This document shows positions 14,578-24,735 of a DNA stretch of 64,000 bases, piece after piece (position 1 is the stretch's first letter; the number at the start of each line of letters is the position of its first letter). The stretch lies in contig NZ_JAKGAK010000015.1 in assembly GCF_023061185.1 (NCBI RefSeq), forward strand, positions 1 to 64,000, given 5' to 3'. The stretch is from Chromohalobacter beijerinckii. Its GTDB lineage: Bacteria > Pseudomonadota > Gammaproteobacteria > Pseudomonadales > Halomonadaceae. A program made the translations under genes and the position numbers. Under the pieces are notes generated by a model. That model made no database searches. It saw only the letters and a list, made by a program, of their open reading frames with translations, and was not told the origin of the DNA.

Positions 14578-16155
14578 TCACTCCCACTCGATCGTCGCGG
14601 GCGGCTTGCTGCTCACATCGTACGTGACGCGGGAGACGCCACTGATCTCGTTTATGATGCGGTTGGAAACTTTCTCCAGCAGCTCATACGGCAGGTGGGC
14701 CCATCTTGCGGTCATGAAGTCGATGGTTTCGACGGCGCGCAGGGCGATGACCCATTCGTAACGGCGGCCGTCGCCGACGACGCCGACGGATTTCACCGGG
14801 AGGAAGACGGCGAAGGCCTGGCTGGTCTTGTGGTACCAGTCGAAGTTGTGCAGTTCTTCGATGAAGATGGCGTCGGCTTCACGCAGGATGTCGGCGTATT
14901 CTTTCTTCACTTCGCCTAGGATGCGCACGCCGAGGCCCGGTCCCGGGAAGGGGTGACGGTAGACCATGTCGTACGGCAGGCCGAGTTCAAGGCCGAGCTT
15001 GCGCACTTCGTCCTTGAACAGCTCGCGCAGCGGTTCGACCAGCTTGAGCTTCATGGTCTCGGGCAGGCCGCCGACGTTGTGGTGCGACTTGATGACATGC
15101 GCCTTGCCGGTCTTGCTGGCGGCGGATTCGATCACGTCCGGGTAGATGGTGCCCTGGGCGAGAAAGTCCACACCGTCGATCTTGGCGGCTTCACGGTCGA
15201 ACACGTCGATGAAGGTGTTGCCGATGATCTTGCGCTTGGCTTCGGGGTCGCCCTCGCCTTCCAGTTTGGTGAGGAACTCGTCTTCGGCGTCGACACGCAG
15301 CACCCGCACGCCCATGTGGCTGGCGAAGGTTTCCATCACCTGGTCGCCTTCATTCTTGCGCAGCAGGCCGTTGTCGACGAACACGCAGGTGAGCTGATCG
15401 CCGATGGCCTTGTGCAGCAGCGCGGCAACGACGGAGGAATCCACCCCGCCGGAGAGGCCCAGCAGCACGTGGCGGTCGCCGACCTGCTCGCGCACGCGCA
15501 CGCAGAGGTCGTCGATGATCTGGGCCGGGGTCCACAGGCGCTCGGCCTGGCAGATACCCAGCACGAAGTGCTCGAGGATGCGCTGGCCCTGCTGGGTGTG
15601 AGTCACCTCGGGGTGGAACTGCACGCCGTAGAACTGCTTGTCTTCCCACGCCATGGCGGCGATCGGGCAGCTCGGTGTGGAGGCGGTGACGGTGAAGGTC
15701 TCCGGCACCTGGGCGACCTTGTCGCCATGGCTCATCCAGACGTCGAGCAGCGCGCGCCCGGTGTCATGGTCGACATGGTCCTTGATGTCCGTGAGCAGGG
15801 CGTTGTCGGCGTCGATGCGCACCTGCGCATAGCCGAATTCCTGTTTCTGCGAGCCCTCGACCTTGCCGCCCAGCTGCTCGGCCATGGTCTGCATGCCGTA
15901 GCAGATCCCCAGCACCGGCAGGCCCATCTCGAACACGCACTGCGGAGCGCGCGGCGAGGCCAGCTCGGTGACGGATTCCGGCCCGCCGGCGAGGATGATG
16001 CCGTTGGGCTGGTACTCGCGGATCTCTTCCTCGCTGATGTCGAAGGCGCGCACTTCGGAGTAGACGCCGATCTCGCGCACGCGGCGCGCGATGAGCTGGG
16101 TGTACTGGGAGCCGAAGTCGAGAATCAGGATCTTGTGGGCGTGAATGTCGGTCAT
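14578..16155 (-). CDS. guaA: GMP synthase (glutamine-hydrolysing)
   Basis: This 525-residue GuaA converts XMP, ATP and glutamine to GMP. The class I glutaminase domain (1-200) has the nucleophile loop [15 protein letters not shown] and the HPEVTHT His/Glu pair. The ATP pyrophosphatase domain has the P-loop [16 protein letters not shown], and the dimerisation domain ends PPATIEWE. It is the second gene after guaB in the usual order, with a 95-bp gap that contains a hairpin. The 3' end of guaA is a known integration site for genomic islands, and AT-rich accessory genes start right after it here, though I found no second copy of the end sequence. Confidence 0.98.
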   Translation of the reverse strand: MTDIHAHKILILDFGSQYTQLIARRVREIGVYSEVRAFDISEEEIREYQPNGIILAGGPESVTELASPRAPQCVFEMGLPVLGICYGMQTMAEQLGGKVEGSQKQEFGYAQVRIDADNALLTDIKDHVDHDTGRALLDVWMSHGDKVAQVPETFTVTASTPSCPIAAMAWEDKQFYGVQFHPEVTHTQQGQRILEHFVLGICQAERLWTPAQIIDDLCVRVREQVGDRHVLLGLSGGVDSSVVAALLHKAIGDQLTCVFVDNGLLRKNEGDQVMETFASHMGVRVLRVDAEDEFLTKLEGEGDPEAKRKIIGNTFIDVFDREAAKIDGVDFLAQGTIYPDVIESAASKTGKAHVIKSHHNVGGLPETMKLKLVEPLRELFKDEVRKLGLELGLPYDMVYRHPFPGPGLGVRILGEVKKEYADILREADAIFIEELHNFDWYHKTSQAFAVFLPVKSVGVVGDGRRYEWVIALRAVETIDFMTARWAHLPYELLEKVSNRIINEISGVSRVTYDVSSKPPATIEWE

Positions 16156-16195
16156 CTGGCGTTCCTTTGAGAAGCAACAAGGGCCGAAAATGCGA

Positions 16196-16226
16196 AAGCT
16201 GGAAGCGGCGTAGCCACTTCCAGCTT
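16196..16226. repeat. Intergenic hairpin between guaB and guaA
   Basis: A 10-bp inverted repeat (AAGCTGGAAG and CTTCCAGCTT) surrounds an 11-nt loop and is followed by a partly repeated AAGCTT-rich sequence. It looks like a dispersed REP-type element, but could attenuate guaA relative to guaB. It lacks a T-run. Confidence 0.5.
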
Positions 16227-16250
16227 CAAGCTTCCGGCATCAAGCTTGAG

Positions 16251-17720
16251 TTAGCCCGCCCGGTAGTTGGGGGCCTCTTTCGTGATCTGCACGTCATGCA
16301 CGTGGGATTCGGCGAAGCCCGCGCCGGTGATCTTCACGAACTCCGGCTTGGTGCGCATCTCGTCGATATCGTGGCAGCCGGTGTAGCCCATGGAGGCGCG
16401 CAGCCCGCCCATCAGCTGATGAACGATGGCGCTCATCACACCCTTGTAGGGCACGCGGCCTTCGATGCCTTCCGGCACCAGCTTCTCGACGCCGGCGCTC
16501 TTGTCCTGGAAATAACGGTCGGACGAGCCCTGGGTCTGAGACATGGCGCCCATGGAGCCCATGCCGCGATAGGCCTTGTAGGTCCGGCCCTGGTAGAGCT
16601 CGATCTCGCCCGGTGCTTCCTCGGTGCCGGCCAGCAGCCCGCCGATCATCACCGTGCTGGCGCCGGCGGCGATGGCCTTGGCCAGGTCGCCGGAGAAGCG
16701 GATGCCGCCATCGGCAACGAGCGGGATATCGAACGGCTTGAGCGCGTCAGCCACATCGGAGACGGCGGAGATCTGCGGCACGCCGACCCCAGCGACGATA
16801 CGCGTGGTGCAGATGGAGCCGGGGCCGATGCCGACCTTGACGCCATCAGCACCGGCCTCGGCCAGCGCCTTGGCGGCGGCGGCCGTGGCGATGTTGCCGC
16901 CGATCACCTGCACCTGCGGATAATGCTCCTTGACCCAGCGTATGCGCTCGATGACGCCCTGGGAATGGCCATGCGCGGTATCCACCACGACCACGTCCAC
17001 CCCGGCCTCGGCCAGCGCGGCGATGCGATCCGGCGTTTCCGCCCCGGTGCCCACGGCGGCGCCGGCGAGCAAGCGGCCGTCGCCGTCCTTAGCGGCGTGC
17101 GGGTAGGTGCGCGCCTTCTCGATATCACGCACGGTCACCAAGCCACGCAGGCGGAACTGATCGTCGACCACCAGGATCTTCTCAATGCGGTGTTCCTGCA
17201 GCTTGGTCTTGATGATGTCCAGCGAGGTGCCTTCGGGCACGGTGACCAGCTTCTCGCGCGGGGTCATGATTTCCGCGACGCTGTCTCCCTTGTCGGGGCG
17301 GAAGCGCATGTCGCGCCCGGTAACGATGCCCATCAGGGTGTCGCCCTCGACCACCGGAAACCCAGAGTAGCCGTACTCGTTGGCCATCTCGAGCAGGTCG
17401 GCCAGCTTCGCCTTGGGGCTGACGGTTACCGGGTCCTTGACGATCACGCTCTCGTGCTTCTTCACCTTGCGCACTTCCGTCGCCTGCGCGGCGATGCTCA
17501 TGCTCTTGTGAATGATCCCGATGCCGCCTTCCTGCGCCATGGCAATCGCCAGGCGGGCTTCGGTCACGGTATCCATCGCGGAAGAAAGCAGCGGGATGTT
17601 GAGGTAAAGGTCGCGAGTCAGGCGGGATCTAAGGCTGACGTCTTTGGGCAGGACGTCGGAATAGCCGGGGACGAGTAAAACATCATCGAACGTAAGAGCT
17701 TCTTGCGCTATACGTAGCAT
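16251..17720 (-). CDS. guaB: IMP dehydrogenase
   Basis: This 489-residue GuaB oxidises IMP to XMP with NAD+, the first step to guanine nucleotides, upstream of guaA. It has the TIM-barrel start ([15 protein letters not shown]), two CBS domains at about 95-205, the catalytic-cysteine loop [15 protein letters not shown] and the flap RGMGSMGAM. Full family length. The ATG at 17720 follows a leader of about 70 bp shared with the convergent end of the tct regulatory operon. Expression is probably coupled to guaA. Confidence 0.98.
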   Translation of the reverse strand: MLRIAQEALTFDDVLLVPGYSDVLPKDVSLRSRLTRDLYLNIPLLSSAMDTVTEARLAIAMAQEGGIGIIHKSMSIAAQATEVRKVKKHESVIVKDPVTVSPKAKLADLLEMANEYGYSGFPVVEGDTLMGIVTGRDMRFRPDKGDSVAEIMTPREKLVTVPEGTSLDIIKTKLQEHRIEKILVVDDQFRLRGLVTVRDIEKARTYPHAAKDGDGRLLAGAAVGTGAETPDRIAALAEAGVDVVVVDTAHGHSQGVIERIRWVKEHYPQVQVIGGNIATAAAAKALAEAGADGVKVGIGPGSICTTRIVAGVGVPQISAVSDVADALKPFDIPLVADGGIRFSGDLAKAIAAGASTVMIGGLLAGTEEAPGEIELYQGRTYKAYRGMGSMGAMSQTQGSSDRYFQDKSAGVEKLVPEGIEGRVPYKGVMSAIVHQLMGGLRASMGYTGCHDIDEMRTKPEFVKITGAGFAESHVHDVQITKEAPNYRAG

Positions 17721-17791
17721 GTTGCGACACCTGTGGGGAAGCGGGTGCGGGGAAGATTAATCCGCCATTATAAACCCCTATCCCCGTCCTC

Positions 17792-18883
17792 TCAACGTTT
17801 AGGAGATTTGTCAATGCGCGGTTCGGTGATGGCCGCGCCCTGGGCCGGTGCGGGTTGCGACAGGCGACGGAATTCCCGCTGCCAGCGGTCCATGAACGCC
17901 GTGCGCCGCGAGGGGTCGACGAACGCGAGCAGCGAGGCGTTCAGCGGAATCGGGTACAAGCGCTCTCCGACCTGGTCGCGCAGCCGCTGGGCGGTATAGG
18001 GGCCCACGACATCCGAGCGCACGCTGAAAAGCGGTGTCTCGCCAGCGATGACACGCTGCCCTTCGCGACCCAGCAGAAAGTCGAGAAACGCCCGGGCTGC
18101 CGCGGGGTGCGGGGCGTCGCGATGAATGAACGCCATGCGCATCATCACCAGCGAATAATCCTGCGGCACTTGTACGATGACCTCGGGATGCGATTGCGCC
18201 CACACCATGGCGTACGAGCCCAGCAGATTGTAGCCGAGCCAGTAGCGCCCTTCGCTGAGGCCCTCGAGCATGGACCGGGTGTTGGCCTCGAGGTTGGTGT
18301 CGGCCGCTCCCATCGCGGTCACCAGGTCCCAGAACCGGGTTGTATAGCGTGCGTCCTGCTGAAAGAGCGAGTAGCCGACGCCACTGCGTGACGGCGAATA
18401 GGTCGTCACCTTGTCGCGAAGCGTCTCGCGGTGCTGCGTGAGTAGCGTATGCATGTCGGCATGGGTCTTCGGCGGCATCATATGGCGCGATAGATCCAAC
18501 CGATACGCCATCACGATGGGCTCGAAGGTGAAACCGAACACTTCGTCGCGCCACTTGGCCCACTCCGGCCACGCCTGTGCCGCCGGTGAGTCGAGACGCT
18601 GGGCATAGCCTTCATTGACGCGCGACATCTGCCAGGGCATGGCGGAACTGATGACGACATCGGGCGGGTCGTCCGCATCGGCGACACGGGCATCGACTTC
18701 GAGTGTCGAGCGATCGCGAAAGGTCAACTGGATGTGCGGATGGGCCGCCTCGAAGGCGTCCAGCAAGGGGGCCGCGACCTCCCGGTCGAGCGCGGCCTCG
18801 ACGATGAGCGGATTGTCGGCCCAGGCGAGGCTCGGCGCCATGGCTCCCAAAAGCCAGACGAGCGCCACACGGCGAATCGACAT
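17792..18883 (-). CDS. Periplasmic solute-binding protein of the tct regulatory operon
   Basis: This 363-residue extracellular solute-binding protein (iron/polyamine-type fold) begins with a signal peptide ending near SLAWADNPL. Body motifs such as PPDVVISSAMPWQM and RSGVGYSLF fit the bacterial extracellular binding protein family. It is the third gene of a minus-strand operon with a TctE-like kinase and a TctD-like regulator, and no permease lies beside it. It may present a ligand to the sensor kinase rather than serve transport. The ATG at 18883 with GAGGAGAGG before it is preferred over the GTG at 18886. Confidence 0.82.
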   Translation of the reverse strand: MSIRRVALVWLLGAMAPSLAWADNPLIVEAALDREVAAPLLDAFEAAHPHIQLTFRDRSTLEVDARVADADDPPDVVISSAMPWQMSRVNEGYAQRLDSPAAQAWPEWAKWRDEVFGFTFEPIVMAYRLDLSRHMMPPKTHADMHTLLTQHRETLRDKVTTYSPSRSGVGYSLFQQDARYTTRFWDLVTAMGAADTNLEANTRSMLEGLSEGRYWLGYNLLGSYAMVWAQSHPEVIVQVPQDYSLVMMRMAFIHRDAPHPAAARAFLDFLLGREGQRVIAGETPLFSVRSDVVGPYTAQRLRDQVGERLYPIPLNASLLAFVDPSRRTAFMDRWQREFRRLSQPAPAQGAAITEPRIDKSPKR

Positions 18884-20286
18884 CACCTCTCCTCGTGTCG
18901 GGTGAGATAAGGAAACAACAGACGGACTCTCAGCCCGCCCTTCTCCGCCGACTCGACCTGCATCCGCGCTTCGTGACGACGCACGATCGAGTCCACGATG
19001 GCCAGCCCCAGACCGGAGCCTTCGGTATCCTGACGACCGCCGCGTTCGAAGGGGCGATGCAAGTGCTCTAGCGTCTCGGGCGACACACCAGGCCCATCAT
19101 CCTCGATATATAACTCCAACATCTGCGCATGACTTACCGCGCCCAGGGTAATAACGCTACCGGGAGGCGTATAACGCAAGGCATTGTCGATCAAATTGCC
19201 TAACAACTCGCGCAGAGCCCATGCCTCGCCTTGGATGTATTGCGGTGCTGCTGGAAGAGGCGCCAAACCGATGTCATGGGCTTGCGACACATCACGTTGC
19301 GCCCAGTCGAAAGTCGTTTCATGCAGCAGCGCCATCGCGTCGATACGCGATGTCGCGCTTGCTTCCACGGCATGGCGTAGGCGTGCCAGGCTCAATAGCT
19401 GGCTGGCTAGACGGCTCGTACGTCCCGCACTGCCATGGACCTCGGTGAGCGCCTGACGCCAGGCATCGGGGCTATCGCTTTTCAAGGCCAACTCGCTCGT
19501 AGTCTGCAATCCCGCGAGTGGCGTCTTGAGTTGATGGCTGGCATCGGCGGTGAAACGTAACAGCGCTTCTCGGCCTTCACGCTGGCGCGTAAAGAGAGAG
19601 TCCAAGGTTTCTGCCATTTCACGCATTTCCTCGGGTACCCGGGTCTCCAGTGGACGCATGTCGTCGGCATCGCGCTGGCGCAACTGGTGGCGCAGTCGGC
19701 GCATCGGCGCGAGGGCCACGCGCATCGCCAGCAGCATCAGGATGCCCGCCAGCAGCACCATGACCACGAAACGAGTGACCGCATGCTCGAAGAGCGTCTC
19801 GGTCAGGGCGTCGCGCCCCGACATTGTATGGCCGACCCAGATCTGCACCGGGTCCTGGGTTTCCCAGCCGGCGGAGTCGAGCTCCCGCCCATAAAGACGC
19901 CACTGGGTCCCATGGTATGAGTCATTCAGCCATGTCGGTTGTGAGGACACTCGTCGGCGCCAATCGGGGGAAATACCGAGATCCAAGTTACCCGACACCG
20001 TATGGCCGTCGGCGTCCAGCACGGCATAGAACACACGTTCCTGATGACGCGTCGCCAGGATCTGCAACGCCGCCGAGGGAATTTCCACCACCGGCTGGCC
20101 CTTTTCCCACTGTATGGCCTCGGCAATGGTCAAGGCGGCGGCTTCGAGCTGGCTATCATAGGCACGCTCGGCCGCGCGTTGCGAGCTGAAATAGGCTTCG
20201 ACCAGCAGCAAGACACCAAGTGCGCTGACGGTCGCCAACAACCAGAAAGCCAATCGGGATTTCAGCGTGCCATCCACCTCGATCAC
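18883..20286 (-). CDS. tctE: TctE-like sensor histidine kinase
   Basis: This 467-residue membrane kinase has a first helix at about 12-30, a periplasmic sensor with a TctE-type N-terminal domain, a second helix at about 165-185, HAMP, the His box DASHQLKTPLAG and an HATPase domain (LIDNALRYTPPGS, DDGPGV, GSGLGLAIV). It overlaps the regulator gene through GTGA and the binding-protein gene at its other end, so all three are cotranslated. With the divergent tctCBA genes, it should sense tricarboxylates such as citrate and control their uptake. Confidence 0.88.
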   Translation of the reverse strand: MIEVDGTLKSRLAFWLLATVSALGVLLLVEAYFSSQRAAERAYDSQLEAAALTIAEAIQWEKGQPVVEIPSAALQILATRHQERVFYAVLDADGHTVSGNLDLGISPDWRRRVSSQPTWLNDSYHGTQWRLYGRELDSAGWETQDPVQIWVGHTMSGRDALTETLFEHAVTRFVVMVLLAGILMLLAMRVALAPMRRLRHQLRQRDADDMRPLETRVPEEMREMAETLDSLFTRQREGREALLRFTADASHQLKTPLAGLQTTSELALKSDSPDAWRQALTEVHGSAGRTSRLASQLLSLARLRHAVEASATSRIDAMALLHETTFDWAQRDVSQAHDIGLAPLPAAPQYIQGEAWALRELLGNLIDNALRYTPPGSVITLGAVSHAQMLELYIEDDGPGVSPETLEHLHRPFERGGRQDTEGSGLGLAIVDSIVRRHEARMQVESAEKGGLRVRLLFPYLTRHEER

Positions 20287-20951
20287 AAGGACGCTTCCTC
20301 GAGCCGATAGCCGAGGCCGCGAAACGTGCGGATGCGCAACCCACTGCCGTCGAGCCGTTTGCGCAAGCGGCTGATGTACACCTCCAACGCGTTGGGCCCG
20401 ACATCGCCAAACCCGAAGAGACGATTCTCCAGGGTCTCGCGCGGCGTGATGCTGCCAGCATGCAGCAGCAGTCCTTCCAACAAGAGCAGCTCACGGCGCG
20501 GCAAGTCGAGAACCTGCTCGTTCAGCGTGGCGACGCCCGAGGCGGCGTCGAAGGCCAGCGGCCCGAACGTCAGGCGGTTGTCGGCGCGCTGCTGGCTGCG
20601 GCGCAGCAAGGCACGCACCCGGGCCTCCAGCTCGGCGAGCGAGAACGGCTTGGCCAGGTAATCGTCGGCGCCGAGATCCAGCCCTTCCACGCGCGCGTCG
20701 ATGCCGTCGCGGGCCGTCAGGATCAGCACCGGCGTGGTATCGCCGCGCTGGCGCAGTTCCGCCAGCAGCGTCAGGCCGTTGCCGTCGGGCAGCCCCAGGT
20801 CGAGCAGCACCAGATCGAACTGCCCGCTCTGCAGGGCCTCGCGCGCCTGCGCGTGGTGCGTGAACACGTCGACGGTGTTGCCCAGCGGGGTGAGCGCTTG
20901 CTCCAGCGAGCGCGCAATCAGGGGATCATCTTCGATGACGAGCAGGCGCAT
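20283..20951 (-). CDS. tctD: TctD-like response regulator
   Basis: This 222-residue OmpR-type regulator has the receiver with the phospho-acceptor Asp in LVLLDLGLPDGNG and the Lys switch in DDYLAKPFSL, and a C-terminal winged helix (VYISRLRKRLDGSG). It is the first gene of the minus-strand operon and is divergent from tctC across a 149-bp region, the standard layout for a regulator of the TctABC transporter. The binding site is probably within 20952-21100. Confidence 0.9.
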   Translation of the reverse strand: MRLLVIEDDPLIARSLEQALTPLGNTVDVFTHHAQAREALQSGQFDLVLLDLGLPDGNGLTLLAELRQRGDTTPVLILTARDGIDARVEGLDLGADDYLAKPFSLAELEARVRALLRRSQQRADNRLTFGPLAFDAASGVATLNEQVLDLPRRELLLLEGLLLHAGSITPRETLENRLFGFGDVGPNALEVYISRLRKRLDGSGLRIRTFRGLGYRLEEASL

Positions 20952-21100
20952 ACGACCAATGTCTCATGTAGGCGAACGTAAGATGACAGGTTGATGAAAG
21001 GTTACCTCCCTAGCATCGATACCCGTCATCCATGGCGATGACATCAGCCACCATCGGCATTATTCCAAAGCAGCGCAAAACAAGAGAACAGGAGTTCGCC

Positions 21101-22090
21101 ATGAAGATCAACAAAGGGCTTTCCACGTACGCCGGCATGCTGGCGCTGGCGGGTGGCCTGCTGGCCGCCGGCAACGTCCAGGCACAGTCCGAGGCCACCG
21201 AGTGCATCGCCCCCGCCAAGCCGGGCGGCGGCTACGACCTCACCTGCCGCCTGGCCGCCAACGGCCTGGAAAAGACCGGCATGATCGACAAGCCCATGGC
21301 CGTAAGCTACATGCCGGGCGGTATCGGTGCGGTGGCCTACAACCACGTCAACGGCGTGCGCGACAGCGACCCCAACCTCATCGTCGCCGCCAGCACCGGC
21401 GCGGCCGTGAACCTGGCGCTGGGCAAGTTCGGCCAGTACGACGCCGACGACGTACGCTGGCTGGGCGCCCTGGGCGTCGACTACGGCGCCATCGTGGTCA
21501 ACGCCGACGCCCCCTGGCAGTCGCTCGACGAACTGATGGAAGACCTCAAGGCCAACCCGGGCGATATCGCCTTCGGGGCGGGCGGCACCGTGGGCAGCCA
21601 GGACTGGATGAAGGCCGCGCTCACCGCCAAGGCCGCCGATCTCTCGCCGCGCAAGCTCAAGTACGTCTCCTTCGAAGGCGGCGGCGAAGCCCTGGCGGCG
21701 CTGCTGGGCGACCACATCCAGGTCTTCACGGGCGATCTCTCCGAGCTCAAGTCGCAGCTGGAAAGCGGCAAGATCCGCGTGCTGGCCTCGCTGTCCGAAG
21801 AACGCATGGGCGGCCCTTACGCCGATATCCCCACTGCGGCGGAGCAAGGCTATGACGTGCAATGGCCCATCTGGCGCGGCTATTACATGGGCCCCAACGT
21901 CAGCGACGAGGCCTACCAGAAGTGGGTGGATCGCATGTCCCAGCTCGCCCAGTCCAAGGAATTCGCCGAACTGCGCAAGGACCGAGGCCTCTTCCCGATG
22001 TCGCGCTTCGGACCCGAGTTCAATGACTACGTGCTGGAGCAGGTCGACCAGTTCGAATCCCTGGCCAATGAAGTAGGGCTGAAGCAATGA
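21101..22090 (+). CDS. tctC: Tripartite tricarboxylate transporter binding protein TctC
   Basis: This 329-residue periplasmic protein has a signal peptide (MKINKGLSTYAGMLALAGG, cleaved near VQAQSEA) and the TctC/Bug fold motifs (APAKPGGGYDLTCR, YMPGGIGAVAYN). It captures citrate or a similar carboxylate for TctAB. The ATG at 21101 is chosen since AGGAG precedes it and the signal peptide begins there. It overlaps tctB by 4 bp. Confidence 0.95.
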   Translation: MKINKGLSTYAGMLALAGGLLAAGNVQAQSEATECIAPAKPGGGYDLTCRLAANGLEKTGMIDKPMAVSYMPGGIGAVAYNHVNGVRDSDPNLIVAASTGAAVNLALGKFGQYDADDVRWLGALGVDYGAIVVNADAPWQSLDELMEDLKANPGDIAFGAGGTVGSQDWMKAALTAKAADLSPRKLKYVSFEGGGEALAALLGDHIQVFTGDLSELKSQLESGKIRVLASLSEERMGGPYADIPTAAEQGYDVQWPIWRGYYMGPNVSDEAYQKWVDRMSQLAQSKEFAELRKDRGLFPMSRFGPEFNDYVLEQVDQFESLANEVGLKQ

Positions 22091-22536
22091 AACTCGCCGC
22101 CGACCGGTTGTTGGGCATCGTCCTGATCGGTCTGGCGGCGTTCGTCGCCGTCCAGGCCATGCAACTGGAAGTGCCCTTCAGCTACGACCCCGTAGGCCCC
22201 CGCGCCTTTCCGCTCGGTCTTGCCATCCTGCTGGCGGCACTGGCCAGCGTGTTGATCGTGAAACCCGGCACCAACGAGGCGTGGCCCGGTCGCCAGCTCG
22301 GCGTGAAGTTGCTGCTGGTGCTGGCCACGCTCCTGGTCTATGCCCTGCTTTTTACCAAGCTCGGCTTCATCATCACCTCGCTGTTGGCCGTCGCGAGCCT
22401 ATCTCGCATCTTTGGCGCGCCATGGGGCAAGGCACTGCTGACCGGCGGGCTCATGGCCGTCGTCAGCTATTTCCTTTTTGCGCATGCCTTGGGGATCTCG
22501 CTGCCTAGTGGTTACTGGGTCGAGCCCTTGCTATAA
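22087..22536 (+). CDS. tctB: Tripartite tricarboxylate transporter small subunit TctB
   Basis: This 149-residue protein has four hydrophobic segments (about 8-28, 40-58, 75-105 and 115-135), as in TctB, the small membrane subunit of the sodium-driven carrier. The ATGA overlap with tctC and a 13-bp gap to tctA show a single transcript. Conservation in this family is low, so the assignment rests mainly on context and topology. Confidence 0.9.
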   Translation: MKLAADRLLGIVLIGLAAFVAVQAMQLEVPFSYDPVGPRAFPLGLAILLAALASVLIVKPGTNEAWPGRQLGVKLLLVLATLLVYALLFTKLGFIITSLLAVASLSRIFGAPWGKALLTGGLMAVVSYFLFAHALGISLPSGYWVEPLL

Positions 22537-22549
22537 CGGAGCCCCACTC

Positions 22550-24052
22550 ATGTTCGATTTCCTGATTCATGGCTTCGACGTCGCGCTGAGCCCGCTGAAC
22601 CTCGGTTTGGCGTTGCTCGGCGCGCTTCTCGGCACGCTCTTCGGGGCGCTGCCCGGCATCGGTCCGATCAACGGGATCGCGATCCTGATGCCGTTGGCCT
22701 ATACGCTCGGCCTGCCCGCCGAGTCGGCGTTGATCCTGCTCGCCGCCATCTACACGGGGGCCGAGTACGGCGGACGCATGTCGAGCATCCTGCTCAACGT
22801 GCCCGGCGATGCCGGGGCCGTGATGACCACACTCGACGGCCACCCGCTGGCCAAGAAAGGTCTGGCCGGACCGGCGCTCGGCCTGTCGGCGGTCAGCTCG
22901 TTCGTCGGCGCGACCATCGCCATCATCGGCCTGACACTGTTCGCGCCACTACTGGCGGAAGTGGCGGTGATGTTCGGTCCTGCCGAGTTCTTCGCGCTGA
23001 TGGTGTTCGCCTTCGCCTCCATGTCCGTGATGATGGGCAAGGATCCCGTCAAGACCGCCATCGGCGCCGTGCTGGGGATCTTGATCGGCACCGTGGGCGT
23101 CGATTCAAGCACCGGCGTGCTGCGCTATACCTTCGGCCTGCCCGAGCTTTACGACGGTATCGATTTCGTCGTCATGATCATCGGCTTGTTCGCGATCAGC
23201 GAAATTCTTTTGATGCTGGAACACGCCAATCGCAAGGACGGCAACGACGGTCTCCCACCTCTTGGGCGCGTCTTCGTCAGCCTCAAGGAAGTGCTGGCCT
23301 GCAAGTGGACGATGGGACGCTCGGGCCTGATCGGTTTTATCATCGGCATATTGCCCGGCACCGGTGCCTCGGTGGGCGGCGCGGTCGCCTATACCACGGA
23401 GAAGCGCCTGAGCGACAAGGACAATTCATTCGGCACGGGCAACATGCGCGGCCTAGCGGCGCCGGAGGCGGCCAATAACGCCTCGGCGGTGGGCTCGTTC
23501 GTGCCCATGCTGACGCTGGGCATTCCCGGCTCCGGCACCACGGCGGTGCTACTCGGCGCGTTGATGCTCTACAACATCACCCCCGGCCCCATGATGTTCA
23601 GCGAACGCCCGGAAGTCGCTGGCGGCCTGATCGCCTCGCTGTATATTGGCAATATCGTACTGCTGGCGCTCAACCTGCCGCTGGCCGGCGTCTTCGCCCG
23701 CGTGCTGACGATCCCGCGCTGGGTGCTGGTGCCAGGCATCGCGATTCTGGCCTTCGTCGGCGTTTTCCAGCTCCATTCCAATCTTGCGGCCATCTACCTG
23801 ATGCTCATCATCGGCGTGTTCGGCTACCTGCTGCGCAAGCTGGGCTTCTCGCTGGCGCCCGTCATCCTGGGCTACGTCCTCGGCGGGCTGATGGAGCAGA
23901 ACCTGCGGCGCGCGCTGTCCATCAGCGGCGGCGACCTGGGCATCCTGTGGCAATCCGGCATCTCGCTCGGCCTCTGGATCGCCGCGCTCGCCCTGCTACT
24001 TCTGCCCTGGCTGCTGCCCAAGCTGTGGCAAGCCAAGACCAGCAAGGCTTGA
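22550..24052 (+). CDS. tctA: Tripartite tricarboxylate transporter large subunit TctA
   Basis: This 500-residue protein has about twelve membrane helices and the TctA signatures GALPGIGPINGIAILMPLAY near residue 30 and GILPGTGASVGGAVAY near 270, two related re-entrant glycine-rich loops expected to bind substrate and sodium. Its start has ACGGAG upstream. It ends the tctCBA operon and is followed by a strong terminator. Confidence 0.96.
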   Translation: MFDFLIHGFDVALSPLNLGLALLGALLGTLFGALPGIGPINGIAILMPLAYTLGLPAESALILLAAIYTGAEYGGRMSSILLNVPGDAGAVMTTLDGHPLAKKGLAGPALGLSAVSSFVGATIAIIGLTLFAPLLAEVAVMFGPAEFFALMVFAFASMSVMMGKDPVKTAIGAVLGILIGTVGVDSSTGVLRYTFGLPELYDGIDFVVMIIGLFAISEILLMLEHANRKDGNDGLPPLGRVFVSLKEVLACKWTMGRSGLIGFIIGILPGTGASVGGAVAYTTEKRLSDKDNSFGTGNMRGLAAPEAANNASAVGSFVPMLTLGIPGSGTTAVLLGALMLYNITPGPMMFSERPEVAGGLIASLYIGNIVLLALNLPLAGVFARVLTIPRWVLVPGIAILAFVGVFQLHSNLAAIYLMLIIGVFGYLLRKLGFSLAPVILGYVLGGLMEQNLRRALSISGGDLGILWQSGISLGLWIAALALLLLPWLLPKLWQAKTSKA

Positions 24053-24069
24053 AGCGGCAAAGCAACAGG

Positions 24070-24110
24070 CCCACGCATCAGACATCGAGATGCGTGGGCT
24101 TCTTTTTTTA
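24070..24110 (+). terminator. tctCBA terminator
   Basis: The arms CCCACGCATC (24070-24079) and GATGCGTGGG (24089-24098) form a 10-bp stem followed by CTTCTTTTTTT. Confidence 0.9.
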
Positions 24111-24156
24111 GGCCTCTTCCCGGGAATTCGTCGACGACTTGCCACGCATCAGGTGT

Positions 24157-24188
24157 ACACATAAACTATTTATAAATAGCATTTGTGT
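24157..24188. promoter_or_regulatory. Palindromic operator of the abiE operon
   Basis: The perfect palindrome CTATTTATAAATAG (24166-24179) is extended by ACACA and TGTGT arms exactly centred on it, giving two 16-base half-sites with three mismatches. It lies 8 bp before the AbiEi start and contains a -10-like TATAAAT, so a bound repressor would block transcription. Known AbiEi antitoxins autorepress through inverted repeats of this kind. Confidence 0.6.
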
Positions 24189-24195
24189 AGACTTG

Positions 24196-24735
24196 ATGAA
24201 TCAGATCACCGCCCGTGAGCGTCTCGACTACTGGGACCGCCAACACCGGTATGTATTTACCCTCTCGGACCTGGCCAAGATCTTTCCCGAAGACAGCCCA
24301 AAGACGCTTCAGGAGGGGATCAATCGACTACGTCGACATGGCATGCTCGAGGCAGTCAGTCGCGGCGTGTATGTCTACAAGCTGTCACGGAACCATGACG
24401 CCGACCTACTCGAACGAATCGCCAAAGCCATGCGCCGCGGCGAGTACAGCTATGTCAGCCTCGAGTCCGCACTCTCGGAATATGGCGCGATCTCACAAAT
24501 TCCTGTCGATCGGCTGACGATCATGACCACAGGCCGCAAGGGGGAATATCGAACCCCTTATGGCACCATTGAATTCACCCATACCAAACGATCCGTTCCC
24601 CAATTACTGGATCGGATGCGCGACGTCGGGCGTCCCTTGCGGCTCGCGACACCCCAAGCTGCCTGGGCCGACCTCAAGCGTGTCGGGCGCAATACCCACC
24701 TTGTCGACCAAGCGAGCCTGCCGCATGAACAATGA
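24196..24735 (+). CDS. abiEi: AbiEi-type antitoxin
   Basis: This 179-residue protein has an N-terminal winged helix (about 10-65; TLSDLAKIFPEDSPKTLQEG, INRLRRHGMLEAVSRGVYVY) and the AbiEi C-terminal region (YVSLESALSEYG, TTGRKGEY). In known systems it represses the operon and neutralises the AbiEii nucleotidyltransferase, giving phage abortive infection or plasmid stability. It starts at the ATG after the operator palindrome and overlaps the toxin gene by 11 bp. Confidence 0.85.
   Translation: MNQITARERLDYWDRQHRYVFTLSDLAKIFPEDSPKTLQEGINRLRRHGMLEAVSRGVYVYKLSRNHDADLLERIAKAMRRGEYSYVSLESALSEYGAISQIPVDRLTIMTTGRKGEYRTPYGTIEFTHTKRSVPQLLDRMRDVGRPLRLATPQAAWADLKRVGRNTHLVDQASLPHEQ

Noticed and set aside
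14540-14600. Integration site direct repeat from the guaA 3' end
   Set aside because: The guaA end is a known island attachment site, but I found no second copy of the end sequence in the first 14 kb and no integrase gene, so no att site is listed. The other end could lie outside the window.
14953-16170. Long plus-strand frame opposite guaA
   Set aside because: It is antisense to the unmistakable guaA gene and has the His/Gly/Asp-rich composition typical of a high-GC shadow frame. The same holds for 16167-17678 (guaB) and 32208-33800 (argA/pit).
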